A stretch of 13,311 nucleotides of DNA from Desulfuromonadaceae bacterium (GTDB lineage: Bacteria > Desulfobacterota > Desulfuromonadia > Desulfuromonadales > SZUA-540). Positions within the stretch are counted from its first letter, which is position 1. Each line of letters starts with the position of its first letter. Shown in pieces: positions 1 to 6,715 of this stretch. The stretch covers positions 1 to 13,311 of the forward strand of contig QKGY01000203.1 in NCBI GenBank assembly GCA_003250235.1. The letters are read 5' to 3'. The position numbers were made by a program, and so were the translations under genes. Below the pieces are notes generated by a model. It was given only the letters and a program-made list of their open reading frames with translations. It did not search any database and was not told the origin of the DNA.

Positions 1-1
1 G

Positions 2-340
2 ACCCTGGCTCTGCTGCAGAGCTATGTCTGGCCGGGCAATGTGCGCGAGCTGCAGAATGTCATCGAGAGGGGTGTCTTGTACTGCGCCGGGGAGACTCTT
101 CGGCCCGGGGACCTGCCGGAGATGATCGCTGCGCCCGAGAAGGGCGTGTCCTTGGGTACGGAGACCGGCAGTCTTCCGGGGCTGGGACGCCCTTTGCCGG
201 AACTGCTCGAAGAGATGGAAAGTCAGCTCATCGGCAGGGCTCTGGTACAGGCGAGGGGGGTTCAGGCGCAAGCCGCAGAGCTTCTCGGGATCAGCCGAAG
301 CAACCTGCAGTACAAATTGAAGAAATACGGAATCGGCTAA
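2..340 (+). CDS. Sigma-54-dependent transcriptional activator (NtrC/bEBP family), 3' end only
   Basis: This is the C-terminal end of a bacterial enhancer-binding protein; the reading frame is open from the window edge to TAA at 338-340. It begins with the hallmark end of the sigma-54-interaction AAA+ domain, WPGNVRELQNVIERG (codons from about position 29). A low-complexity linker rich in Gly, Pro and Leu follows. The last ~45 residues form a Fis-type helix-turn-helix (ALVQARGVQAQAAELLGISR, then SNLQYKLKKYGIG), the DNA-binding domain of this family. Such proteins bind upstream activating sites and hydrolyse ATP to open sigma-54 promoters. The receiver or other sensory domain lies outside the window, so the signal is unknown. 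Candidate binding sites and a sigma-54 promoter lie directly downstream, which suggests that it controls the next genes. The family call is secure; the target is inference. Confidence 0.95.
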   Translation, partial: TLALLQSYVWPGNVRELQNVIERGVLYCAGETLRPGDLPEMIAAPEKGVSLGTETGSLPGLGRPLPELLEEMESQLIGRALVQARGVQAQAAELLGISRSNLQYKLKKYGIG

Positions 341-343
341 CAT

Positions 344-362
344 CGCGTACAAATTTTTATCG
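344..362. promoter_or_regulatory. Candidate upstream activating site 1 for the sigma-54 activator
   Basis: The sequence CGCGTACAAATTTTTATCG shares the core GTACAAATTTTT with the more symmetrical site at 385-406. The two cores start 41 bases apart, close to four helical turns, so they would lie on the same DNA face. It sits just 3' of the activator gene and roughly 130 bases upstream of the predicted start of the sigma-54 promoter at 459-474. The role as an enhancer is inferred from spacing and repetition. Confidence 0.45.
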
Positions 363-384
363 TTTTTTCCTGCTCCGCCTGTCG

Positions 385-406
385 CGTGTACAAATTTTTT
401 TACACG
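385..406. promoter_or_regulatory. Candidate upstream activating site 2: inverted repeat CGTGTA-N10-TACACG
   Basis: This is a perfect 6-bp inverted repeat (CGTGTA at 385-390, TACACG at 401-406) around an A/T centre (CAAATTTTTT). Its centre is about 90 bases upstream of the expected start site of the sigma-54 promoter at 459-474, the usual place for an activator dimer site. The arms are not G/C-rich and no T-run follows, so a terminator for the upstream gene is less likely. The protein bound is inferred to be the product of the adjacent activator gene. Confidence 0.55.
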
Positions 407-458
407 GGCGTCCCTTCTTGTGGTCCTCCACCTCTGTAAAATCAGTCGCTTGGAAAGT

Positions 459-474
459 TGGCTGGGCTTTTGCT
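459..474 (+). promoter_or_regulatory. Sigma-54 (-24/-12) promoter
   Basis: TGGCTGGGCTTTTGCT matches the RpoN consensus TGGCAC-N5-TTGCW. The invariant GG is at 460-461 and the invariant GC at 472-473, exactly 12 bases apart. Transcription would start near 485. That leaves a leader of about 150 bases before the ATG at 636 and excludes the upstream in-frame ATG at 477 from the message. The promoter sits between a sigma-54 activator gene and a five-gene envelope cluster on the same strand, with two related candidate activator sites upstream. Confidence 0.7.
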
Positions 475-484
475 AAATGCATCC

Positions 485-635
485 TTCTTGCTTCCTGCTA
501 CCCATTCCAGCGTGTGTCCGTGCGGGGTCTGGCGAGAGATTCTTTAGATTTTTTGTGGTTTTTTGTTGTGTGGAAAAGCGTGGTTTATTAGGATTGCTGA
601 ATTTTGAAGGGCAGCCACTCGTTACGAGGGGACTC
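485..635 (+). other. Predicted 5' leader of the glycosyltransferase operon
   Basis: About 150 bases separate the predicted sigma-54 start site from the first good start codon. The stretch has a T/G-rich centre (around 541-575, with two T6 runs) unlike the surrounding coding DNA. The frame of the downstream gene stays open through it, but the peptide it would add is unlike the N-terminus of an ArnT-family protein and no ribosome site precedes ATG 477. No known riboswitch was recognised. Confidence 0.35.
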
Positions 636-2333
636 ATGGAGGCCGGTGTGGACGCATCGAAACGATTTCTGGACTGGATGACGCAGGGGGTACGTCCGTA
701 CCTGCTGCTCGTTTTTCTTTGTGGGCTCTTGTATCTCCCCGGGCAGGCCTCTCTGCCCCCCATGGACCGGGATGAGTCCCGTTTTGCCCAGGCCAGTAAG
801 CAGATGCTGGAAAGCGGCGATCTGGTTGACATCCGCTTTCAGGACGTCCCCCGGCACAAAAAACCTATCGGGATCTACTGGCTTCAGGTGGCGTCCGTCA
901 AAGCGGTTTCCGGAGGCGATAACACCGCCATCTGGGCTTATCGCATTCCTTCGGCGCTCGGAGCGCTGCTCGCGGTATTGCTGACCTTTGCTCTGGGTCA
1001 GGCCTTTTTTGACAGAAAAACGGCTTTTCTGGCTGCGGCCCTTCTGGGGTCCTGCCTGCTGCTGAACGTCGAGGCCCACCTGGCCAAGACCGATGCCATG
1101 CTGCTGGCGAGCATCACGGCGATGCAGCTGGCCTTGGGCCGCATTTACCTGGAGGCTTCCAAGGGCAAAGATGCCGGTTTCCTGATGGCGCTGTTTTTCT
1201 GGGCGGCCTGCGGGGTGGCGATTCTGATTAAGGGGCCCGTCCCCCTGGCGGTCTTTCTGCTGACGCTGATCACCCTCATGGTGGCCGACCGAAGCGTAGC
1301 GATTCTGCGTTATCTAAGACCACTGCGGGGCCTTGTTCTCGTTGCCGTCATGGTCCTGCCCTGGCTGATCGCCATCAGCATGGCCACGAAGGGGGCCTTT
1401 CTCAAGACGTCGCTCGGATCCGACTTTTTGCCGAAACTGATTTCCGGGCAGGAGTCTCACGGTGCGCCTTTCGGATTTTATGCTATTCTTTTCCCCGCCC
1501 TGTTCTGGCCCGGCTCTCTGCTGGCGATCGGATCGATCTGGCCGAGCTGGGAGAATCGGGCGGAGAAGGCGATACGGTTCTGTCTGGCGTGGATTATTCC
1601 CTCCTGGATCATGTTCGAGATCGTACCGACCAAGCTCCCCCATTATGTCTTGCCCACCTTTCCGGCCATCGCTTTGCTGACGGCTCATTTCCTGTTGAGG
1701 CCGGAAGGTTGGGGGGGGTATCTGAAGCGTAAACCGTTTGCGCAGGTGAAGTGGGTGGCGATAGGACTCTGGGGCCTGGTCGGGGTGGGCCTGGCCGGGG
1801 GGCTCACCGCGTTGCCGGTGATTCTCAACCATAAACTGTTTCTGACCAGCCTTTCGGTTCTCGCCGGAGTCGGCGCCATCCTTTTCTGTTTTGCCCGTTT
1901 TAGCAAGACCGGGAAGTTCACGCAGCTGGCTCTGGTGGGGGTTCTGGCCACCGTGTTTGTGTTTGTTCCGGCCTTTCAGGTTATTCTGCCAGGGCTTGAC
2001 GGTCCCTGGATCAGCCCCAAAGTGGCCCGTATTGTCGCGGCCCTGAAATGGGACAGGCCGGTTTTGGCGTCCGCCGGATTCCGGGAGCCCAGTCTGGTTT
2101 TTCTGGTTGGGACACCGACACGGCTGACCGACGCCGAAGGGGCGGCTGAAAATCTTCAGGAAAATCCCGAAGGGCTGGCCATGGTGACGCAAAAGGAAAA
2201 ACAGGCTTTTCTGGAGGCCGTGAACCGGGATGGCGTAACCGTCGAGGAGATTTCCGCATTCCGGGGGTACAATTACTCGAAAGGCAAGTGGCTGGACCTG
2301 GAGATCTACGCACGCAAAAAGTCGGAACCGTAA
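636..2333 (+). CDS. ArnT/PMT-like integral membrane glycosyltransferase (GT83-type), copy 1
   Basis: This predicted 565-residue polytopic inner-membrane protein belongs to the family that moves a sugar from a polyprenyl-phosphate donor to lipid A or a related acceptor on the periplasmic side. A first hydrophobic helix (residues ~21-38) is followed by the typical first periplasmic loop: the acidic motif MDRDESRFA (43-51), SGDLVD, then RHKKPIGIYW (73-82). This corresponds to the R-Y-x-E-I / GDW / EKPP-x-YW pattern of ArnT. Many further hydrophobic helices follow, and the last ~90 residues are a mostly soluble tail. ATG 636 is preferred over the in-frame ATG 477: it has GAGGGG seven bases upstream, gives the usual family length of about 550, and lies inside the predicted transcript. 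It heads the cluster and is followed 20 bases later by a lipid phosphatase. An eight-G tract lies at 1711-1718. The sugar and acceptor cannot be assigned, and a protein O-mannosyltransferase-like role is possible. Confidence 0.87.
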   Translation: MEAGVDASKRFLDWMTQGVRPYLLLVFLCGLLYLPGQASLPPMDRDESRFAQASKQMLESGDLVDIRFQDVPRHKKPIGIYWLQVASVKAVSGGDNTAIWAYRIPSALGALLAVLLTFALGQAFFDRKTAFLAAALLGSCLLLNVEAHLAKTDAMLLASITAMQLALGRIYLEASKGKDAGFLMALFFWAACGVAILIKGPVPLAVFLLTLITLMVADRSVAILRYLRPLRGLVLVAVMVLPWLIAISMATKGAFLKTSLGSDFLPKLISGQESHGAPFGFYAILFPALFWPGSLLAIGSIWPSWENRAEKAIRFCLAWIIPSWIMFEIVPTKLPHYVLPTFPAIALLTAHFLLRPEGWGGYLKRKPFAQVKWVAIGLWGLVGVGLAGGLTALPVILNHKLFLTSLSVLAGVGAILFCFARFSKTGKFTQLALVGVLATVFVFVPAFQVILPGLDGPWISPKVARIVAALKWDRPVLASAGFREPSLVFLVGTPTRLTDAEGAAENLQENPEGLAMVTQKEKQAFLEAVNRDGVTVEEISAFRGYNYSKGKWLDLEIYARKKSEP

Positions 2334-2353
2334 AAGGTCTGGGGGGGCTTCTG

Positions 2354-3076
2354 GTGGGGAATAAAGAATCGAAGACGGTCACACGATCGGGCCGCCGACT
2401 GGCGTTGCCTTCTCTTCCGGGGGATGTCCGCCGGAACCTTCTCGGCGCCACCGTAATCATTGCAGCCCTGTGCCTGTATTTGATTGCCTATCTCGACAAG
2501 CCCATTGCCCTGTATGTGAGCACCCTCGATCCGGCGCTGATCCGTTTTTTCAAGGGGGTTACGTATTTTGGCGATTCCCTGTACTACCTTCTTCCATCCA
2601 TCCTCCTGTTCGGCTTTTTTACCCTCAGGGCTAGAAAAATGGGAGCGGGTGAGGTAAAGGATCGGTTTCGACGCTACGCCCGTAACGGCCTGTTCGTTTT
2701 TGTCTCGATTGCGGCATCGGGCCTGGTTAACGACGTTTTCAAGATTCTTTTGGGCCGTCCACGACCGAAAGTCTTTTTGGGTGGAGGGCCATACGGGTTT
2801 TCATTCGTGCAACTTTCCTCCAACTACTGGTCTTTCCCTTCCGGACATGCCAATACGGCTTTTGCGTTGATGACAGCCTTGTGGATTCTGGCGCCCCGGG
2901 GGCGATGGGTGTATCTGCCCCTGGCTGTTCTGGTGGCATGCAGCCGGGTTTTCGTCAGCAAGCATTATCCCAGCGATGTTTTGGCCGGAGCGTTTCTGGC
3001 CATTGTGGTAACCCTGTATGTAAGGCAATTTTTTCTGAAACGAGAAATGCGCTTGTCCAGGGAACAGGTAGAATAA
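2354..3076 (+). CDS. PAP2-superfamily membrane lipid phosphatase
   Basis: This is a 240-residue membrane phosphatase of the type-2 phosphatidic acid phosphatase family. All three catalytic motifs are present and correctly ordered: K-x6-RP at residues 130-138 (KILLGRPRP), PSGH at 162-165, and SR-x5-H-x3-D at 197-208 (SRVFVSKHYPSD). The helices around residues 31-46, 76-90, 112-127 and 186-222 fit the family's multi-helix fold. Relatives dephosphorylate undecaprenyl pyrophosphate, phosphatidate or phosphatidylglycerol phosphate, or lipid A phosphates (LpxE/LpxF type). The start is uncertain. GTG 2354 follows a seven-G run (2341-2347) that could serve as a weak ribosome site; GTG 2288 would overlap the previous gene by 46 bases. 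Its place between two ArnT-like genes suggests that it either trims a lipid phosphate as part of the modification or recycles the polyprenyl carrier. The substrate is inference. Confidence 0.88.
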   Translation: MGNKESKTVTRSGRRLALPSLPGDVRRNLLGATVIIAALCLYLIAYLDKPIALYVSTLDPALIRFFKGVTYFGDSLYYLLPSILLFGFFTLRARKMGAGEVKDRFRRYARNGLFVFVSIAASGLVNDVFKILLGRPRPKVFLGGGPYGFSFVQLSSNYWSFPSGHANTAFALMTALWILAPRGRWVYLPLAVLVACSRVFVSKHYPSDVLAGAFLAIVVTLYVRQFFLKREMRLSREQVE

Positions 3077-3100
3077 AAATTTTCCATCTTTTTCCGTCTT

Positions 3101-3141
3101 GGAGCGCTCCTTTTTTCTCGATGAGAAAAGTGCATTTCACT
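3101..3141. promoter_or_regulatory. Cluster of short perfect inverted repeats in the PAP2-GT2 gap
   Basis: Three adjacent symmetrical elements fill this gap. They are the 10-bp palindrome GGAGCGCTCC at 3101-3110, followed by T6; TTTTCTC-GAT-GAGAAAA at 3113-3129 (7-bp arms, 3-base loop); and AGTG-CATTT-CACT at 3129-3141. The first with its T-run looks like a weak terminator or attenuator. The second could be an operator or a hairpin close to the ribosome site (GAGAGGA, 3154-3160) of the following gene. No convincing promoter was found here. Confidence 0.35.
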
Positions 3142-3163
3142 GTTGAATGAATTGAGAGGACTC

Positions 3164-3877
3164 ATGGAAAAAATCTCTTTTGTCGTTCCCGTCTATGATG
3201 AGGAGGGGAACATTGAACGCCTGTTTACGGAGATCCACAAGGTAGCCGTCGATCTTCCCTGCTCCTGGGAGCTTCTGTTTGTCGACGACTGCAGCCGCGA
3301 TGGCAGCCTCGCTCTCATCAAGAAGCTTGCCGAAGCGCATCCACAGGTCAAATATCTCGCTTTCGAAAAAAACACCGGACAGTCGGCAGCCCTTTTTGCG
3401 GGATTCCAGGCAGCTACCGGGGATGTCATCATCACCCTGGATGCCGATCTGCAGAACGATCCGGCGGATATCCCCCGCATGCTGGCTTATTACGGTGACT
3501 ACGATATGGTCAACGGCTGGCGCTACAACCGCCAGGACACTCTGTCCAAAAAGATCAGCAGCAAAATCGGCAATTTCGTCCGCAACAAACTGACCTGGGA
3601 AACCATTCACGATACGGGATGCTCCCTCAAGATCATGAACGCGACCATGCTCAAACGGGTCAAGATCTACAAGGGGCTCCACAGGTTTTTGCCCACGCTG
3701 ATGCGTATCGAGGGGGCCCGGGTAATTGAGGTCAAGGTCAATCATCGGGCCCGCTTCCAGGGCGTTTCCAAATACACCAACCTGCGCCGGGGCATCGAGG
3801 GGCTCTACGATGTCATCACCGTGCGCTGGATGATCAAGCGGCATCTCACTATCAAGGTCAAGGAACGTCATGTCTAA
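3164..3877 (+). CDS. GT2 family polyprenyl-phosphate sugar transferase (DPM1/ArnC-like), without membrane helices
   Basis: This 237-residue protein has the GT-A fold of family 2. It opens with the strand-loop SFVVPVYDEEGNIERL, carries the nucleotide-binding FVDDCSRDGS (residues 39-48), and has the metal- and sugar-nucleotide-binding TLDADLQNDPADIP at 91-104, a signature of dolichyl/undecaprenyl-phosphate sugar synthases. HRFLPTL at 173-179 is also typical of that subgroup. It would attach a sugar from a nucleotide sugar to undecaprenyl phosphate on the cytoplasmic face. E. coli ArnC (about 320 residues) has two C-terminal membrane helices; this protein ends soluble at KVKERHV, so it may need a membrane partner. 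The next gene, which overlaps it by 8 bases, encodes a small LAB_N membrane protein. ATG 3164 is chosen because of GAGAGGA four bases upstream; an in-frame TTG at 3143 has no such site. The sugar is unknown. Confidence 0.9.
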   Translation: MEKISFVVPVYDEEGNIERLFTEIHKVAVDLPCSWELLFVDDCSRDGSLALIKKLAEAHPQVKYLAFEKNTGQSAALFAGFQAATGDVIITLDADLQNDPADIPRMLAYYGDYDMVNGWRYNRQDTLSKKISSKIGNFVRNKLTWETIHDTGCSLKIMNATMLKRVKIYKGLHRFLPTLMRIEGARVIEVKVNHRARFQGVSKYTNLRRGIEGLYDVITVRWMIKRHLTIKVKERHV

Positions 3878-4154
3878 AACAGAAATCGGAATTCTCGTTC
3901 TGGGGTTTGCCGGTCAGACCCTCTTCTTCATGCGGTTTTTCGTGCAGTGGCTCTATTCGGAAAAACACAAACGCAGCCTGATTCCCACGGCTTTCTGGTA
4001 TTTCAGTATCGGAGGGAGCAGCCTGCTTCTGATTTATGCCATCATTCGCAAGGATATTGTCTTTATCGTCGGGCAGTCCACCGGTTTTCTGATCTATGTG
4101 CGTAATCTTTATCTGATCGCCAGAGAGCGACGCGAAAAAATGGCCGGAGCCTGA
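3870..4154 (+). CDS. Small LAB_N (lipid-A-disaccharide synthase N-terminal-like) membrane protein
   Basis: This 94-residue protein appears to have three membrane segments (roughly residues 5-25, 40-58 and 64-84). It carries the conserved LAB_N pattern GQTLFFMRFFVQWLYSEKH, then SLIPTAFWYFSIGGS and a final STGFLIYVRNLYLI. LAB_N was named for its similarity to an N-terminal extension of some LpxB proteins, but stand-alone copies lie beside GT2 and ArnT-type genes in lipid A modification loci. No reaction is established for the stand-alone form; membrane anchoring of the GT2 or flipping of the lipid-linked sugar are possibilities. ATG 3870 overlaps the end of the GT2 gene by 8 bases and the next gene starts 2 bases after this stop, so the three genes are almost certainly translated together. 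The family call is strong; the function is open. Confidence 0.9.
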   Translation: MSKTEIGILVLGFAGQTLFFMRFFVQWLYSEKHKRSLIPTAFWYFSIGGSSLLLIYAIIRKDIVFIVGQSTGFLIYVRNLYLIARERREKMAGA

Positions 4155-4155
4155 T

Positions 4156-5760
4156 ATGCGTTCGGGGATTCGCGGAGGACTGTTGCTTCTGGTTTATTTT
4201 GTCCTGTTGCTCCTCCCCTCCGGCATGTCACCCCTTGTTGAAACCACCGAAGCCCGTTACGGGGAAATCGCCCGGGAAATGATCGTCACCGGGGATTACC
4301 TGGTCCCTCGTTTCAACGGCGTCAAACATTTTCACAAACCGCCTCTGGCCTATTGGCTGGTGGCCGGAGGCATGAAGATTTTCGGGCAAAACGATTTCGG
4401 TGCCCGGTTCTTCAGTATGGTGGCGGCCATTCTCGCCGTATGGTTTTTCCAGCGGTTGGCGAGACTTCTTCTTGGCGCCGAAAAAAAGGCTCTCGCCGCC
4501 AGCCTGATCTTTTCCACGTCTCTATTGTTTCTGGCCGTGGCCCGTATCGCCTCCACGGAGATCTATCTCACCTGCTTCACCCTGGCGGCCCAGTACTATC
4601 TCTTCCGTCAGCTGTACGGCGCGCGCACACCGGCCAATGCGATTCTCTACAGCCTGTTCCTGGGGTTGGGATTTCTCACCAAAGGGCCGATCATCTTCCT
4701 CTTCACCCTACTGCCTTTTTTCATCGCCAAGATCGTGGATTCCGACCACCGTGCAGTTTTCAGCGGTAAGGAAATACTCATCGGGCTGGGCGTCTTTCTG
4801 GCTATTGCCCTGCCCTGGTACCTGGTGGTCGTTGCCGAGAACCCCGGCCTGCTGACTTATTTTCTGAAGGTCCAGACCGTAGACCGGGTAGTGACCGACC
4901 GGTTCCGCCGCTATGAGCCCCCCTGGTATTTTTTCTACATTTTTCTGGGTACGTTTCTTCCCTGGACGTTCTTCTTTCTCTGGGGGCTGGTCAAGACCAA
5001 GACGTTTCCCCGCCGGGTTCGGATTCTGCTGCTCTACCTGGTGGTGCCTTTCATCGTGTTTACGGTGGCCAAGGGCAAGCATGCCACCTATATCCTGCCT
5101 TTGTATGGGATGGCGGCCCTTTTTACCGCCGAGGCTTTTTTCCGTTTTGCGATGCCCCTCGGGAGGTTCCTGACCCTGGTGCTGGTGACCCTGATGGGAG
5201 CGGCCCCGGCCGTGGCCGGTTTCCTCTTGCCGGAACTGGCGGATTACCGGGTGCCGCTTGGCGTGGCCTCAGGGCTGGGGCTGGCTGTCGCCTGGGGCGT
5301 TTTCCGCGCTCTGCGCTCCGAGCGTTTCCTGGCCTGGGTGTCGGTCGGCATTGTTCTTTTTAGCGTGACCGGCTATGCCGCTTTTGCTAAAGTGACCCAT
5401 CATCGGCGGGGTTATGAAAGGCTTGTCGACCACTTGAATCAATTGGACCCGCAGCGTCAGCTGCCTCCATCGGTGTCCTTTTATCGGGGGCAGCTGGCCG
5501 TGATGGCTCTGGGCGCGCCGCGGGAGGTCCAGTTTCAGGACGACGGCAGCTATCGTTTGTATTACCTGGATACGGACCGGGACGTCACGGATTATCTCGC
5601 CGATCATCCCGCGCTGTTCGTGGTGCTTCATCCGGGCGAAATCGGTCGCTTCACCCTGCAGCATCCTCTGGATTGCAATGAGGTCTATTCCCAGCGCAAG
5701 GCTGCCGCGTATCTGTGCCGTGAGCCCCATGCTCCCCAAGAGACGGCCCCCCAGCCCTGA
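4156..5760 (+). CDS. ArnT-like integral membrane glycosyltransferase (GT83-type), copy 2
   Basis: This 534-residue polytopic membrane protein is closer to textbook ArnT than copy 1. After a first helix (~8-22) the periplasmic loop reads ETTEARYGEIAREM (residues 29-42), TGDYLVPRFNGV and HFHKPPLAYW (58-67), matching the acidic, RYxEI and EKPP-type motifs that hold the lipid-linked donor. About ten further hydrophobic helices follow, with a soluble C-terminal tail from around residue 430. The reaction expected from the family is transfer of a (amino)sugar from undecaprenyl phosphate to lipid A phosphate or another envelope lipid. GGAG lies a few bases before ATG 4156, inside the end of the LAB_N gene. 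The adjacent GT2 plausibly makes its donor. There is no ArnA/B/D-like gene for 4-amino-arabinose and no NaxD-like deacetylase in view, so the sugar may be an unmodified hexose or hexosamine. That last step is inference. Confidence 0.9.
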   Translation: MRSGIRGGLLLLVYFVLLLLPSGMSPLVETTEARYGEIAREMIVTGDYLVPRFNGVKHFHKPPLAYWLVAGGMKIFGQNDFGARFFSMVAAILAVWFFQRLARLLLGAEKKALAASLIFSTSLLFLAVARIASTEIYLTCFTLAAQYYLFRQLYGARTPANAILYSLFLGLGFLTKGPIIFLFTLLPFFIAKIVDSDHRAVFSGKEILIGLGVFLAIALPWYLVVVAENPGLLTYFLKVQTVDRVVTDRFRRYEPPWYFFYIFLGTFLPWTFFFLWGLVKTKTFPRRVRILLLYLVVPFIVFTVAKGKHATYILPLYGMAALFTAEAFFRFAMPLGRFLTLVLVTLMGAAPAVAGFLLPELADYRVPLGVASGLGLAVAWGVFRALRSERFLAWVSVGIVLFSVTGYAAFAKVTHHRRGYERLVDHLNQLDPQRQLPPSVSFYRGQLAVMALGAPREVQFQDDGSYRLYYLDTDRDVTDYLADHPALFVVLHPGEIGRFTLQHPLDCNEVYSQRKAAAYLCREPHAPQETAPQP

Positions 5761-5824
5761 TCTTGCGGGGAGCCTCGCTGTACCCTGCGTGAAACCATCT
5801 CACCTTTTGTCGATGTACTGTTCT

Positions 5825-6712
5825 ATGACCAAGACCATCAAACTTATTGCCAACCCCGTTGCCGGACGTCGGGCTCAGGAAAAGATTCTGCGGGCCAAAT
5901 CGATTTTCGAGCAGAAGGGGTTTGTCGTCGACCTGACACTGACCGAAGCGCGGGGAGATGCGGTCAAGGCTGCCCGCGCTGCCCGAGACGGCCACTATGA
6001 CCGGGTGGTCGCTGCCGGGGGGGACGGGACTTTGAACGAGGTCGTCAACGGACTCGCTCCGTCCGCGATTCCGCTGGGATTTCTCCCCCTGGGGACGACC
6101 AACGTGTTTGCCCTGGAAGCCGGCATTCCGTTCGATGTGGACAAGGCTTGTGACCTTGTTGTCGGCGGGGTGGCGCGTCCTGTCTGTCTCGGGATGGTGG
6201 ACGATACCCGTTTTCTGCTCATGGCGGGCCTTGGTTTTGACGCCGAGGCCGTTTACCGGGTCAGTGGCCCCCTTAAACGCCTTGCCGGCAAGCTGGCCTA
6301 CGTGGTCAGTGCCCTGGGGGTGTGGTTCAGCCACCCGGATGATGAAGTGCGGGTCACCCTGGAGGACGGCCGCAGCCTGTCGAGCTATGGGGCGATCCTC
6401 TGCAATGCCCGGTGCTATGGGGGGCGCTTCGTTCTGACTCCTGAGGCCTCCCTTCATTCCGATGATCTGGACGTCTGCCTTTTTCTCAAGGGGGGACGGT
6501 GGCATAAGCTGCTTTACGCCCTGAAGATTGCCCTTGGCCTGCCGCTTCGCGCCCCGGATGCCGAAATTGTCAAGGCCCGCAGCCTGACCCTGGATGGCAA
6601 AGGGGTCGCCGTGCAGATCGACGGAGATTATTATGGACGCCTGCCGCTCCGCGTCAGGGCCGTGCCGGGCGAGCTGGTCATGATGTTTCCGGCCGACCGA
6701 GGGGAGGAGTGA
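5825..6712 (+). CDS. Diacylglycerol/sphingosine kinase-family lipid kinase (YegS/BmrU-like)
   Basis: This protein of about 295 residues has the DAGK catalytic fold. The N-terminal strand-loop LIANPVAGRR (residues 7-16) is followed by the nucleotide-binding GGDGTLNEVVNGL (65-77) and PLGTTNVFALE (88-98), the three hallmark motifs. A C-terminal beta-rich domain follows and ends near VQIDGDYYGRLPLRVR, also typical. Members phosphorylate diacylglycerol, phosphatidylglycerol, sphingoid bases or other lipids; the substrate here is unknown. The start is uncertain. ATG 5825 best matches family N-termini, ATG 5813 is in frame and close, and neither has a clear ribosome site. An upstream ATG at 5678 would run inside the preceding glycosyltransferase gene and adds an unconvincing peptide. 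A 64-base gap separates it from that gene, and a Nudix gene starts 3 bases after its stop. It could phosphorylate a lipid in balance with the PAP2 enzyme, but this is speculative. Confidence 0.85.
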   Translation: MTKTIKLIANPVAGRRAQEKILRAKSIFEQKGFVVDLTLTEARGDAVKAARAARDGHYDRVVAAGGDGTLNEVVNGLAPSAIPLGFLPLGTTNVFALEAGIPFDVDKACDLVVGGVARPVCLGMVDDTRFLLMAGLGFDAEAVYRVSGPLKRLAGKLAYVVSALGVWFSHPDDEVRVTLEDGRSLSSYGAILCNARCYGGRFVLTPEASLHSDDLDVCLFLKGGRWHKLLYALKIALGLPLRAPDAEIVKARSLTLDGKGVAVQIDGDYYGRLPLRVRAVPGELVMMFPADRGEE

Positions 6713-6715
6713 TCC

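Noticed and set aside
385..406. Rho-independent terminator for the activator gene
   Set aside because: The arms are only 6 bp, the loop is 10 bases of A/T, and no T-run follows the stem. Position and a second related copy fit an activator site better.
477..635. N-terminal extension of the first ArnT-like gene starting at ATG 477
   Set aside because: The ATG overlaps the predicted sigma-54 promoter region before the transcript start, has no ribosome site, and the extra 53 residues are unlike the family. ATG 636 has a good site.
5678..5824. Longer lipid kinase starting at ATG 5678
   Set aside because: It would overlap the preceding glycosyltransferase in another frame and adds an Arg/Pro-rich stretch not seen in the family.
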